Of a stretch of 64,000 nucleotides of DNA, positions 46,201 through 61,200 are shown piece by piece. The translations under genes were made by a program, and so were the position numbers. The notes beneath the pieces are model-generated. The model had not been told where the DNA came from and did no database searches. It saw nothing but the letters and a program-made list of their open reading frames with translations. How positions within the stretch are numbered: position 1 is the first letter of the stretch; each line of letters starts with the position of its first letter. This DNA is from Ricordea florida (Eukaryota > Cnidaria > Anthozoa > Corallimorpharia > Ricordeidae), in contig OX453274.1 in NCBI GenBank assembly GCA_949710005.1, positions 6,183,674 through 6,247,673 of the forward strand, read 5' to 3'.

Positions 46201-49200
46201 TTTTTTAAACAAGAACGATAAAAAAGGACCACGCTTCAACGGAACGCGAACTTCACGTTACCGTTGCGATGTTGTACCAACCGAGCTATGAAGCTACTTT
46301 TGCTAAAAGCACTGCAACTTCAGAACCGTTCCCTTTTACCAGGTAAACGAAAGGCCACCGAAATGGTTTTAGTAAGACTTAATCTTGGTCATTTCTGAAA
46401 ATGGTAACGTGTTTCATTTATATCATTAACATTTAGAACCAGACTGAATATATAAGCTTGCATCGCGGGAGAGAAATCTCGAAAATTAATCACATGTTTG
46501 TTTACAGAGAATGTGGTATGTGAGGATTTGTCGCTATAATTCCAGTCCACTTTTGAACTTTTCCAGCAAGACGATTATTCATCTAAAAATATTAATCTGA
46601 AACGTACCCTTGCTAAACAGGATCTATAAGGCGCCAAATTTGTCTACAATCCTGGCTAAAAGGTTTGTGACAATCCCTTCTTGTAAAATAAGCTGGACAT
46701 AAATTTGTAAATAAAAAGCTATTCTCCCCTCCCCCTCCCCCTGCGTTTAATGATGGTATGTCCACGTGTGCAGCGAAATGGGTGAGACCTCCGTGACAGC
46801 TGTGACCCTGACACGTCATAGAACGATATAGCCAATAGGAACAGAGGTTCTATTTTAGCACATAGGCTGTGATTAAATACCAGGGAATATAACAGCACCT
46901 ACCATTGGCCAATGATATTCATGACGTAATAGGTCTTTCCTCTCAAAGAGATCACAAGTATCACAATTCCAAGTATCAACATAGGTTGAAGCGGAGGAGA
47001 AATGGCACAGGAGGGGAAAACAACATGCTTATCTGTGTTTTGGTCGTAACCAAGATATTAATTCAGTGCAATATTTTATGTGAAGTAGGCGAGGGACTTT
47101 CAGCCAGGACTGAAGCTTGGAGGGGGATGCGGAGGGAAGCTTGGGGGGGGGGGGGGGGAAGAGGCTGGGCATATCTGGGGGAGTTAACAAAGGAAGTCGG
47201 CCTGTGGTAGTGACTTTTGATAATCGCCAAGTTCCGGGGGTGGGGGCATTAGAATAAAACAGGTGATCCTGTTTCAACAGCTTACAGCTGCAAAGAACTA
47301 ACGAAACCCCATCCACATCAATGAAAATAGGCCCGCAATGCGTATATGTGTGTATTCCTAGACCAAGTAACAGGCGCTCGACTCTCGTGGACAAATAAGT
47401 TAATCCTTTCGTGCTATGATGTGGCTACACACTTCGTGTAAGCCACACAAATATGCAACAGGATAAACAGACACACGTGACTTACTCTATTGATGTATGA
47501 TCGAAGAGTGGCAAACACATGTTTCATAGTGTACTGGGACTGTGGAATCTGTAAGAAGCTGAGCAATACGCTGAAAACCTGAGGATTGGAAGAAAGGTTA
47601 AAAGGTCAAGGTGTTGACAGCTTAACGAATCGATATGTGATATGGTTTGAAAATGTCAGTGTCTAACCAAACTTGTGCTGCGTCTGTGGGAAATTGTAAC
47701 ACAATCAGTCGACACTTCATTTGTTCACGTAACGCCTAGGAGCTGTCCAAGCTCGTACAGAATACGTACGTGTGTGAAATTAAATTCATAAAGGCCATAC
47801 CACAACACCGGGATTTACGTCTCCTACTCTTTGTGAACAGAGTGTGGATTCTCTAACGCCCCTCGAAGTTACACGAACAAGGGTTGTGAGACGGGACCTA
47901 CGATTTATCGTCCTTATCCGAGAAGACTAGAAAGTCTAACCATTTACCGATGTCACTGCAAAGGCAGCACTTTCTCCTCAGTTATTTAAAGACCCTGAGT
48001 GATGGTCCGGCCGAGGTTCGAACCCACGACCTCCTGAAAGATAGTCCGGTGCTCAACCAACTGAGCTTACCGGCGGTCGGTTGGCAGGAGAAATGCTTGA
48101 TAACCTAAGTTCTATCACCGTAAGATAACAGTGAAAAAAATTTTCTGTACAAAAGGTAAATCAACCATAATCCCGACAATCGCTCGGATAAAGGGTTAAC
48201 GCTCGGAACGTCACCTTCTCTCAGTTAATCGCGTGTGGGTATAAGCTACACGTATGATTTAAACCCATTTCTTGTCTTATGGTTTCCTAAATACACTTTC
48301 AGCAAGAAATGCAAAGTGAAGAGATTGTTGACAAAATACAGTACATTTACCAAAGCGATTTGGTGAATACAAAAATAAACACTGGGAAAAACGTAAGAAA
48401 AACACATGAAACGGGGGCTCAAAAGGCAGTTCAGAACAAACATGAGGGCGGCAAAATAAATTCATTTTCAACTTCCCGCTTACCTTCTTCATAAGCAGGT
48501 TATCCCCGTCATCTTGCTCCAACTGAAACTGCAAAGAATGAAACCCAATTCTCAAATTTAATGTCTTTGCTTTCAAACGACTAAAACATACTTTAAGTTG
48601 TCAATTTAAGTCTTAAACAGATTAAAGGTTTGAGAGCCTTTCAATTTTTTACTTTCTTGGAAGCAAAAATGAAATCTAGTGCGGAGTCGATTCAAATACG
48701 TTCAACAGTCGCCCAACAAAGGACATGTTGAAACGTTGACGACTTAGACTGAAATTCTAAACCAATCAAAGTTTTATTCCCGGAGGCAACTTGCTTTTAA
48801 CACGGTTCAAATACTTTTCAATGCTGACAGATTGACCGGTTGAAATGACCTCAACTGAACCACTTTTTTGCTTCGCTTGTACCCTTATTGATATCAGATG
48901 GCGTCAAAACTAAAATGTTACTGACAGCAGGAAGATTGAAGTGAGCTGTTTAACTAAACTGATATTTTTTAACATTTCAAGGCGTTGTCTGCTTTCAATA
49001 GGAGTTTCGCGGCAGGTCGTGCCAATTCAGGTATATATCTTCATATTCCGAATCACAGGTGTTACAACTGAAAGCTGCTTTGACAGCATAACGTGTCCGT
49101 ACCGTAATTAATAACGCTCCCCTTCTTTCTAATTGCTAACAGCTGTTCAACAAATGAAGAACAAATGTAAAAACTGGGATGCAGAAAACGTTGTTAAAAC

Positions 49201-52200
49201 GTAATGCATCGAGCAATGTTTTTGCTAACTCCCCCGGATATGCCTAGCCTCCCTCCCCCCGCATCCCCTTAAAATTTGGATAGGGATGCGAGGGGGGGGG
49301 AGCGGGCATATCCGGGGGAGTTAGCAAAGGAAGTCGGCCTGTGGTTGGGGCTTTCGATAATCGTCAAGTTCCGGGAGCGGGAATATTTAACTTAAGGCCC
49401 CGGTTCAAACGTCGAACTTCATACGTGTGCCGAATCTAATGTAATTGAGAAAAATCGATTGTTTTCCCTCAAATGCATTAAATTCGGCATATGTAAAGTT
49501 CAACGTTTGAACCGCCCCTTAGACAGACAACATTTCAAAGATAATTATCCCAATAAACAGACGCCACTATCTTCTAACTCTGGTTCGATGCTTCTTTCAA
49601 CGAAACTTATTTGACCTCTGCTCTTAGCTGGGGAAGGGACCTGACGAATTACTTCTCTTTAGATAAATTATAATTTCTCTGGAATAGCGCACTAATAATC
49701 AATTGATGATCAAGACAAACAGAACACGACAACCAAGAGAAGTATCAATTTGGAAATATTATATAACTAAGAAATACTTTGTTGGATACTGAGACAAAAA
49801 ATGCAGTTTCCAACCTTGAAATGGTTACAAAACAGCTCAATGGCGTCTAACGCAACCAACGCAACTTCATTTGCAAGATTTCCCTCCATCAAGACTCGGG
49901 TATGCACATCTAAATTCACATAAAAAACAACAGGAAAATGAAAAACTAAATTCAGTCACTCAGTTGAAGGACTAACTGCCACAGAGTACGCGCTCAAAAT
50001 TGCTATGGATGTTACCGAGTGGTACCTCAACTCTAAGCCGTCGCCGGTCGATACGAGCGCGAAATATACGCCTGACCTTTTACCATTGAGCCTAATCTAA
50101 ACGTCCCGACGCAATTGCCAAACATTTTGGGAGGCACCATGTTGGGGTGTTCCTAACACGAGCATATATAAACCAACTACTGACCTGCTCCCAGCGCAGA
50201 CGGCTGGCTTAGCTCGGCTGGTAGAGCGCCGCACCGGTATTCGCGACGCCGCGGGTTCGAATCCCGTTCCAGCCTGTTCCTTTTTGAGGCTTAATAGCAA
50301 CTGCTAATCAAAGTGACTTAAAGGGTGAGCTCGTGGATAAAATGTTGACTTAAAAGTTAGCAATATCAAGGAATGTATAATATTTTCGCAAGTGTCTTGC
50401 AGGCGTTTAATGCAACACGGTTTGCATTATCTTTGTTCCGGTGCCCAGTTTCTTCAGATTATTTGGAGGGATGTGTAGAGGTAATTGCAGAGTTTGCTTG
50501 CACTACATTCTCCAGTGTTTCCGAAGAAGCGACTGCACCATTTTGCGTGACATAATCGAATATGAAGATGTAACTAGACGACCATTTTAAGGATTCATGT
50601 AACATGAACCTTCCAAAACGATCGTTTTTTTGAGAAATGCAAGGTTACTATTGCCTGCGATGTTTCTTTTGTTACACGTTATCCGAGGCATTTCTGACCC
50701 ACTACCTCGTGAATCCGAGAGATCCACAAGCTAAAAATTACGGCAACACTGGGAGGGTCAAACCTCCATTATGCTTCAAACCGTAAGCAAATATATGATC
50801 TGCTTTAAATGTGTTCAAAATGTAGTAGTGTCTAGGGGATAGATTCATTGCTAGCAAAATGTTTTGCACTCACCTCCAATGCTGGGTGCTCTGGAATGCC
50901 TCTTGTACCCTCCTTGGTATTTCTGCTCTAAAAACTGTTTGGTAGATTCGCTATGAGTGCTAAAAGGGAAATTGTAAGACAAAATCAACATAACGCCAGC
51001 CCTGATACTAATAAAACGAAAACAGGATTTGTACAAGACAAGCCCCTGAGAAGACAAAGCCAACTTTTCGTTTTTCGTTCAAAAAGAGAAATGAAAAACG
51101 GTTGGCTTGTGTTGACAAAAGCAGATGTAAACACAAGGAGGTCGAGACACTTCCAAAGAACTAAAACAAACCCTCAACTACGAGTCAGGTCTGCATAAAC
51201 TATGAAGTTTTCTCAAACTCCTGCTCGTGCTTGCATCAGCTCATCTAAACACGTGCGCGATTTTCTGTTTTACAAGTGGAGACCACAAATGGCACAAACT
51301 AAAAACGTTGGGAACCTTTTCCGCAGAGGAAAAAAGGAAGAAAAAAAGAAAACGTATGATATTTTAATTCCTTCTAATAACATGGAAAAAGGAAAAGGCG
51401 CACACGAGCGTTTGAGCTCACACGGCCGGAGCTTGTCTCTGTTTGAGTAGCACCTGGGAGTATCGCTACTCCCCCCGTCCCTCCTCCACCCTGGATAGGA
51501 TGCTAGTCCAACGTAGGGTCACCCCCAGCATTATATCGCTGGTACCCACTTATACATCTGGGTGGAAAGAGACGAGGAGTTGAGTTTAAGTAAGGAAACA
51601 ACACAGTGCCAGCACCAGGGCTCGAAGGGAAGGCGGAGGAGGGAAGGGGCTGGGGGGGCTTTAGCCCCCCCACTTTTGAGGAGGATGACATTTTATTTTG
51701 TTTAAGCTACAACTTTATACAAGCCTCGTTGGAAACTTTTCGCGTTTACGTATTTTTAACATTTTTAACATTAACAGTGCGTCGAAAATGAATACGTGAT
51801 TGGTTTGGTTTGGTTTTGTATTGCTACGATAAGTGATTGGCTCATAAAATTTCGCGCTATCGTACCAACCAATCAGAAGTCAGTAAAACCAAAACCAATT
51901 GTAACCAGTTTGCACGCTTGGTGCTGGCGAAATGGACTGTCTTTGTTGTTGGTTTTACCGCGGTCATTCGATAACTGCAACCAAGCTACCATTAGCTCAA
52001 CTAGCGTTTTCCTGCGCTTCGTGCTGACGACTTTTACTAATTAACAATTATTCGTCGAAGGCGAAGTGATTATCGGTGAATATTCACCGAGACGAAGTCC
52101 AGGTGAATATTCACCGATAATCACTGAGCCTGAGGCGAATAATTGTTTTAGTATAAATACACAGGTGATTATTTCAAAAAAAGAAAAGAAAAAGCATGGT

Positions 52201-55200
52201 ACAACACGAAAAAGTTTTATTTCATCAAAAGTGCGCGAACGACTGGCAGCCATTTTGTTCGTCGAGGCGATTATCGGCTGATAATGCGAGATAGCGAACC
52301 AATCAGAGCGCGCGATTTTGTATAATCATCTCAGTATTTATACTAATCTTGTTTATTGGACTGTGTTTATCACTTGTGACTGGCCACAGTAATGACCTTG
52401 GCTTTGGTTTGCGACAGTCAATCGAGAACCGCTGTATTGGGTCAAACTAACACCTAATCGCCGCACTAGCAAGTAAGGAAACGTCTGGCAAACTATCGAA
52501 AAAAAGGCGTTACTGACCAAGCGTGACGTCAAGATGGCTGCATATTTATCGAGTTCTTTATTGCGTTTTCATCTTCCCCGAACAAGCTTAGTCAATACTA
52601 AGGATTTATCATATGGCCATTGTACTCTGTTTTGTTTCGCGGGACAACGCGGGAAATCCCGAGCAGGCAAGATAGGCCCATCTAGCTCGCTCGGGTAGCC
52701 AATCAGAACCCAGGATTCCCCTCATCTTGCCGGCTCGCGGGACCAGCCATATAAAAAGGAGAAATAATCCCTAGGGTTTGACGGGGCACAAAGCGCGGCA
52801 TTCATAGAATGGGTGTGGTGATCTGTCACCTGAGCTATTGGTAACTCCGAGGCTTTTTTTCCCTTCCGTAAACAAGCGATGCCATTTTAATGGTCGATGC
52901 CCTTTCCTGAAACAGTCGATGCCATTTTAAAGGTCGATGCCGTTACTTTGAACCAATGGCATCGACTGTTTCAGGAAAAGGCATCGACCATTAAAATGGC
53001 ATCGCTTGTTTACGAAAGGGAAAACTGCAACGCCGAGAGAGAGTAAAATACGTAATGCTAATATCTTTTCACCTCAAGTGGTGATAGAAACCAATAGAAA
53101 TCGAGTCTACATGTCATAGCCATACAGCTGTGTTCAAAGTGGTCCTTCTATCGAACTGAATGGTTCCTTCGCATATGAAATCGTAAACTATCGGTCTATC
53201 TGCAGCAGGACTTCTTTGCTTACCTTTGAGCAGCGATTTTCTCTTTCCCTACATACTGGAAGTGCTTCAAGGCGAGCCTATTAAATAAAGGAAAATAACT
53301 TGTTCAACCCTACCCAACAGTAAAACACACAGAACCACAGTGGAGGGCTTTTCAGTAGCTTTCCAAAGAACAGCGACAGTGCATGGTTTGATCCACGTAT
53401 GAAAAAGTTAGAAACAAACGATACAACAAATAATACGGCAGTACAGTACAGTTCTATAGCGAGTATTGTGGGGTAGTTTATAAAGAAACTGGTGTTGCGT
53501 CGATGGGGAATTAAAACACAAGAAATTGGGGTAATGAAACAAGTTGATATGGTAATTTGTACCACCGTAAGGTGAAAGAGGGGTTGCTAACGATTCCGTT
53601 CAGACGAAGGGCCATCGCTCGAAACGTCAGCGTCCCCTCTTTCACCTTACGGTGGTACAAATTACCTTATCAACTCGTTTGATTATCCTAATTTGTTACA
53701 GTTTTATAGCGGTCTGATTCCTTTTAACTCACTCCAACATATCGAAGATATCAATGACTGCAGCGTATTTGCCGTAGGTCTTGTCCTGCTGTATGAGCAG
53801 TAGCACTGTGGGATGCCAGTGAGGGCGTCTTATCGCCATTGAGAACACTTGCCGCCACCAGTCCAGCATCACACCTGTCAAAAAAAAAAACGCAACATCA
53901 GCCCGACAGGCTACATAACAATACAGCCGACAAACTTCGGTATCCTTTAAACTTAGGTTTAGGATTGGCCGCAAGTATTGTATAGTAAGTACTTCATGTT
54001 AGGCAGCGGCGTTTGTCATAACTTCAGGTTCTGTGGAACCCGTGAATGCAATGCTATCAAGCATAGTTAGTAGAGGGGTAGTATCAAGTTAGTATCAAGT
54101 AAGTAACTCGGTCTGTAAGTAACATTAGAATCTTTCGGCAAATAATCGCAATCTCTCCGATGCTCTTCGTTTACTTCGATTCTTTTCGTCGGGCACCGAC
54201 ATCTTCCGATTTCTCGCCCATTTCGTTTTCCGACTGATAACGAATCTTCCAAGTACGTTGGCTCGATCTGCTTCGCTTGTAGTCTTCAACGCTTGTGAAG
54301 GGATGTTTGCAGTCGCTTTTCTCAGTATATATTCATTTTTTGCCATAACGCATTTTCTTCATTGTGATTGCTATTGTTAGTTTCATAGCTACTGTTATTA
54401 TTGCATTAAACAAACTCATGTAAATATTGGTGACGGAGGCTCTTTATACTAAAACGAGAAGGAGCAGTTTCCTATAATTTGCAAGACTGGAATACTGATA
54501 TCAGCTAGTTCACCTTGTTCTAAGTTTTTAATGATGTACAATGCACATAGAAGCAGCTCCTTCGTCTCATCCTCGTCCAGCGGCACTTGCAGGGCAAGCT
54601 GAGTGGCTTCCTTGAGTGACGAGGCGGTTTGCTGAGTTAGAGAGTCATTGGGGCTCGGTTTTAATGCCGCGGAGTAACTTGAACTTCGGTTCGAGTCGCC
54701 ACCAAAGTCGCCGCTGGGAACGGCCATGGTCGAGGAGGTCTGGGAAAAGTTCGCGTGTCCCGGATTAAACAAGTCATGTTTGCTGCCGTGAAAACGTGGC
54801 ACGTGATCGACGAGGATTGACAGGAGAGGCAGGTACAGCGTGCTAATGCGAGCTTGTTTTTGCTGTCAAAAGGAAAAAAAGAAATGCAAGTTAAAGAAAA
54901 TTTGTGGTCAACACGGTATACACGGTATACACTTTTTTACTTAGCTTTGGCCACTGAAAGGACGGCTCAGAAACTCTACAATCTCTGCAAAACATAACTC
55001 ACTTCATCGTCATATCGATCATCTAGTTCGTGTTTGACCAACATGTTCCTCAACACCCTCACGGCTACCTTCCTGATGTGCCTCCCCTGCGTTAGAGCTG
55101 ACGAAACCTGGAACCGAATTTAAGGATAGAAAGACTGTGAAAAAAGTATTCTTCATATCTGTCACAGGCAAACTCGGAGAAAGCTTAACCGAGTTGTCCC

Positions 55201-58200
55201 TGTAGGAGTCGTACCGAGGTTGTCAATATATCATATCAGAAATGCAGAGGTTCTTACCTCCCGCAACAAGAACCCCACAAGAAAGTATCTCTTACAATAC
55301 TCATCAGTCAAGTCACCATCGAAGACACCTCCAAGGGCTGAAATTTAATCAAAGGGCTCTTGTGAGCAAACTCGTGAATAGAATGTGTTTGATATTGGAC
55401 ACAATTGTGTTTTACTCAGAAGCTTTAGCTTGTGTGCACGCATTCAATGGAAAGTGATGAGTGCAATTCGCATAATTCGCATCCGCGAAGACGGTAAATG
55501 CTGTTTACCGATCTTCACTGTGTGATAGATAAGGTAAGAACGCCTTTCTACTACCCGCCAAAAAAGATATCGAAATATGCGAAAAATGTTTACAGGAATC
55601 GATCGACAGAAACGAGCGAAATTTTCTCCAACTAAAGTAACTCGCCATGGCTTTAGCTATTCACGAGTTAAAAATTCTTAGGCGAATGCGAAATATTTTA
55701 ACAAAAACAAGCTTCATTACCATATTTACAGATATCACAATCAAAATACAAAATTAATACTAAAATTTGGTAATAATTCACTCAGAATAGCTCAAGAGCT
55801 AATCAAGCTGAGTGAAAATAAATTAAATGAATTAACTGAATGCGTTGGTGAGCAGTAAAGCTTGAAAAGAGAAAAAGCAATTGATACAATAATGAGATAA
55901 AAATAAAAGGACAAGAAAAAAGGAAAACCGACAGACAAAAGACTCAATGCACAAAGAAAAAGATTAAAACTTACATCATTACTAAGTACCAGATGAACAT
56001 TCATAAGTCTGCAAGTTGTTTAGCTTTACTCCCTTTTTACCTCATAGTATGTATGTCATACCATGAGGTATAGTGGTGGATGGATTCGTCACTCCATTCC
56101 CGTTAGACAATTAATTTATGCATTAAATCTGCATTAAATCTGCATTAAATGTGAATTAAACAGGTTCTTCCCTATCTCCCACTACTAGGTTTAGTTTTGT
56201 CCACGAAGTCGTGCAATTGCTTTATGTTCACATATGTGGGGGGAGGGGGTGAGACAAAACGGTAGCACATGTTTACAAAATGGCGTCTGTTGTGATGAGC
56301 CCGACGCAAAGATTGTCAAGGCGGGTTTTCGTTCCTTTCGCTCGATCTTTGATCAAAATACACTTTTGAAGATCTCGCGAACGAACAGGAAATGTGTTCA
56401 AGAATGCTCGAGGGGAAAGAAATGGGTTTTAAAGTCTTAAAAGTGACGATGTCTCCAATTTGGACGACGAGTAATCGATCAGTCGTAGCAAGAGTGCACA
56501 AAACGAACTATTCGGAATGAACACTTCATGGTCTGGGGAAAGGACAGCACTTCATGGAATAATTACCACATACCATGAGGTAGCTCGAAGGAGCCTTTGA
56601 TTGAATTCTTTTAGGGGAAGATGTTTAACAGGTTCATCAAGATTATTTAATTTTTTAGAGGTTTTATAATCGATAAAGGAGATTACACTATCCTATGAAG
56701 ATAAATAGGCTGACGTTTCGAGCTTTAGCCATTCGTTAGAGCGACGTTTGGCAACGGCTTGAAAAAATCAGCCTCTTGCAGTGGTATAAGTAATATTTAA
56801 AACATGAGATAGTGTTTCATCACATATTAGGATGCGTGCTTGATGAACAATGAAACGCACGTACCACGTGCTTGATATAGTTTCTCAAACGAAATTATTT
56901 AGAAAGTGAAATAACAGATTAAAAAACGAGCCATGTTTCATCATGTCCAAACACATCACCATGCTTGATTTCCTTTTGTCTATCTCTTGTGCATTATTAA
57001 CGAGTTAGATAACCACAAGGCACAGCTTGTGTTGTTTGTTTTGGTATGAGCTATAGTTTTCTTTGACAAATGAAACAAGACGTTCCGAGAGCTGCGACTG
57101 GCCTTTTTGCAAAGATTAAAAGCACAACTGAAATGATTAAAGTACTGAATTCATCTTGACTTACATCGTACATCCAAAGGGAGGTTGAGCGGAATGTAGT
57201 GCTCATGATTGCAAACAACTTGCAGAAACTCGAACTTCAACTTCAGCATCTGCAACGAAGAATATAACAAAGAAATTAGTTGTCGATTATAAATTAAACT
57301 CTTTTTTATGCCAGTCATCTAAACTAATTATTTATCATAAGCCCCATCTCTTGAAGGCTGTGATTGGATGATTTAGCTGGCTGCAACAAACACGATTGGC
57401 TGATGCAATTGCCTCAGACCAATCGGATTGGTTGGTTTAGTTGAGTAGCTGAGAGCAATGGAAATGATTGGCCGATGTGACAGTTCGATTACAGTTGGCC
57501 AATAACAGCAACTTTTCGATAATGCCGTCCGGTTATGCCGTCCGATCATGCTCTTGGACTGTAAATCGATAAGTGAAAAATAAAGGACTGTTTGCGACAA
57601 TTACATTTTAAAAACTTGGAACAGCTACGGTTAAACAAGTCGCGTGTCCAAACAACTTACGTTTATTTCAGCAAAAGCTTTCATTATAATAAATTGGACA
57701 AAACTTCCATTCTCCGAAAAGCAATAATGAGTAGATACACAAGCGATCTTCCTTTTAATGTACCACTGGCATACTAAGGAAAGATTAAAAAGTATACCTG
57801 CGTGTCAGAATCTTTGAATTGCTCCGAGTAATAACTGATCATTTGAAACACAAATCCACGGTCCAGGTAGGTGAAACAATCCTGTGATAAAACGACCACA
57901 ATGCATGTGACAAGGAGGTTTTACGCTTTCATTGGGAAAGCATACCATAATCAAACCTAGTAAGTGGTGTTTAAACTTAATTTGTGGGACAGAGCTGGAT
58001 AGTGTACGTACAAATAACAACAACTACAACAAAAACAACAACCACAACCACAACGACAAACACAGCGACAACGACAACCACAACGACGACAACGACGACG
58101 ACAACAACAAGAACCACAACCACAACAAAAACAACAACAAAAACAACAACAACAACAACAAAAACAACAACCACCAAAACACACAACCACAACCACAACG

Positions 58201-61200
58201 ACAACGACGACAACAACAACCACAACAAAAACAACAACCACAATCACAACAGATCATCATCAAGTGACTACAATGTACGTTGTGACCAATGAAAAACTTT
58301 ATAAGAGATTCTGTTTGCACAAAATCTCATGGAAATTTGAAATGAATAGCGAGGGGCCAAAAGGTCAAGGCAAAGCTATAGACTCTTTCCTTTGAGTGTA
58401 GAGGTGTTTCTAGATACCCTGTACAATAAAGCATGCAGACATAAACAACTGGAGACAGACAACTAACCTTTATGAAGCACGCCAAGTTAAAGTTTGCATC
58501 CTGAAGACAAAGAAAGTACGAAAATGGTACGTGACCTAAATGCTGATACTTGTCTCTATGTATTTCTTTGAGTTACTCTTTGCTATCCAAAAAAGCACTA
58601 CTTTTCATTTTAAAGCTATTGCAAGCAGTCATCCTTTGCCTTCTTTCATTTGTAGAGTCACGGCAGTGTGATGGTAACCTGTCGGACCTCCACACACGGT
58701 TTATAAACAAACAATGGCTTATGAAAATTCTCACAACACTAAGGCAACAAAAACATGACAATTCAAACCTCAGCAATGACGGGCTCATCGTTAGCTTCCT
58801 TGACCTTGAGTTTGCCGATAATCTGAGGTACAAACGCTTGAAGAAAATTCTCCAAACAGCGATTGTAGCTGTCTGGGAACCAGCTCTCCCGATTCACTCT
58901 CTGTACAAAAAGAGGGAAACACGAAAAGAATAGATAAGGGCCAAGTAAAACATATCTAGAACATGCGGCAGCGTGCCCGAGTGGTTAAAACCAGTGGACT
59001 TTCAATCAGACTTTCAATCTGATTTTCAATCTGATTTTCAACCCGAGTTCAAGTTCCGCCCTCTATCCTGTTTGCAAATCAGCGTCAACTGGTTCGCTGT
59101 CAGCCAACTGGGATTCTCAACCAAGTTACGTGCCATTTGAATTAATCGTTTCATTTAAAAAAGTTCTCAAACAGCACAGTCAAAATCATTTGTTTTGACA
59201 CGTTTTGTTGAGGAGATAAAAAACTCGGTCCAAATACGAACCTGTATAAACAAAATCTGTAGTAATTAGAACTATAATATAATACTATTTTATTTTAATA
59301 ACAACTTAATACAAATAAAAACTTAGCAATACAAACATGAAATATAACAAGGTAAAACCTACTAAAAACAATAACTAAAAACGTGAAAGGAAAACTAAGA
59401 GACACGTTCTAAAAAGCTACAATCTTGCAATTTACTTTTGAAGTCGTAGTTAAATAAAGTGATTTATTTACTTAATTATTACTTAATTTATCCAATAAAC
59501 GAGGCACCGCAAGTAATGCGATAAACTGTGGGGAATTGCATAGTTCTTCGTACGACCACAAGTGTTTTCGTAAAGAAATATTTCATTTATGTAATTACTA
59601 AGAGATTGGTGCTTAGAATCTACATCAGTGAAAGACGGCACAAGGTAACGAATTACGTGTTCCGACAAATCGAAAACAGCAAGTGTAATATGGATGTTTT
59701 AGAGGGAGTTTCCAACAGGAAATTGAGTTTTCAGTGGACAAAAACCTTGTGCCAGAATAATTTAAACAATCTCGCATTCTTGCTTACATTTTTCAAGGGC
59801 TATAGATATAATTGGTTACCTGTAATAACACTAAAGAAAATTTATTATGGGCTGAGCCCGAGAATATAGACGTCAAATTTCACAAAATGGCAGTTCTAGT
59901 GAAATTTAAAATTTATTTTCTCGGACTCTCAAGAGAAACTGTCTTTGGTGTTGTTAGAGATAACTCATCATATCTATAGCCCTTGAAAAGTCTAAAAAAA
60001 AGTCGATATTGTTTAAATTATTTTGGTACAAGATTTTTGTCCACAGAAAATTGAAATTAGTCAATTTCCTGATGGATTCCCTCTTAACTTTCAATACCAA
60101 TTGACGCGAAAATAAAGTAGTAGTAGCAGAAGAAACTCCACTTACCATAGCGGGCTTCATAGGTTATACAGGGCAGTTCAGAGGTTACCAACTGGATAAC
60201 GTTTCACGGTATATTGGGGACTGCTCAATTCTTACGAGGGAGGAGAGGCTGGTGTGATTCTCCCCCCCCCCTTAGCTTGCAAATTTTTCACAGGACCTCC
60301 CCCCCAATCAAAAGAGAGAGTAGTCAATTTTGGATTAAAACGTTATCACATAAATAGATTGCTTAAATATTTCACGTGACCCTCCCCCCGTTTACCCTAA
60401 ATTTTTTTTCGCATGACCCCCCTAAATCCCACTAGCCCCCCCCCCCTCCCTCGTAGAAAAAGAAGGGTCGTTTAAAATGGTTCAGAAAAAAATAACACTA
60501 TTGACTGTGTGAAAGAAACTTAGTAAACTATGGATTGCAATGTGCGAATAACAAACGTTTCTTGCCTTTGTTTTGTCAGACTGGACAAGAGTCTGGGCCA
60601 TGCTCTTGACAATGATCTCAAAGAAGAACCAGGAAAGCTGTGAGAAGAAACAAGGGTTGTTACGGTAAATACTCTGTATTTTATAAGTATATCATATCTG
60701 TAGTATGTCACAAATTAATAGCAATTATTCGAGTTATTGTCAAGGTTCTCAACTAAATATCGTGAAATGGATCATCACAACCAAAGCAATCTGTTCGAAG
60801 AACCAATCAAAACTCAAGCCTAATTTTCTCAGCACAAAGCGCCGAAAAACACGCGCGGCCCACTCAAGACACTTCTCATTGGTTAAAAAAGTGGCGCGAG
60901 ATTCTTTAGCCAATCAACTTTCGTAGCGATGCAGAATCAAATTAGCTTCCTAATGACATACATGGAAGAAAATCAACACATTCATTGCCTGAGAGCGTGC
61001 CAATTAATCCCAAATAATGCAGAAAGTTAAAACTGAGTAGAGGAAGTTGAAATTAATTTTTTGCATGTATATTATTAACAGGTAATCAAATGATTTTGAA
61101 TGTAATTTTGCACAAATAAATAAGCACTCGTACATTTTCCCAAAGACAACAAATTGCACAAAAAAAGCATTTGATTACCTATACCAAGTGCATCGAAAAC

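Noticed and set aside
50202-50275. Functional tRNA-Thr gene
   Set aside because: The anticodon stem is mostly unpaired and the acceptor stem is incomplete; better read as a SINE head or pseudo-tRNA.
57932-58320. Several overlapping frames rich in Thr, Asn, Val or Cys
   Set aside because: Translations of the ACAAC microsatellite on both strands.
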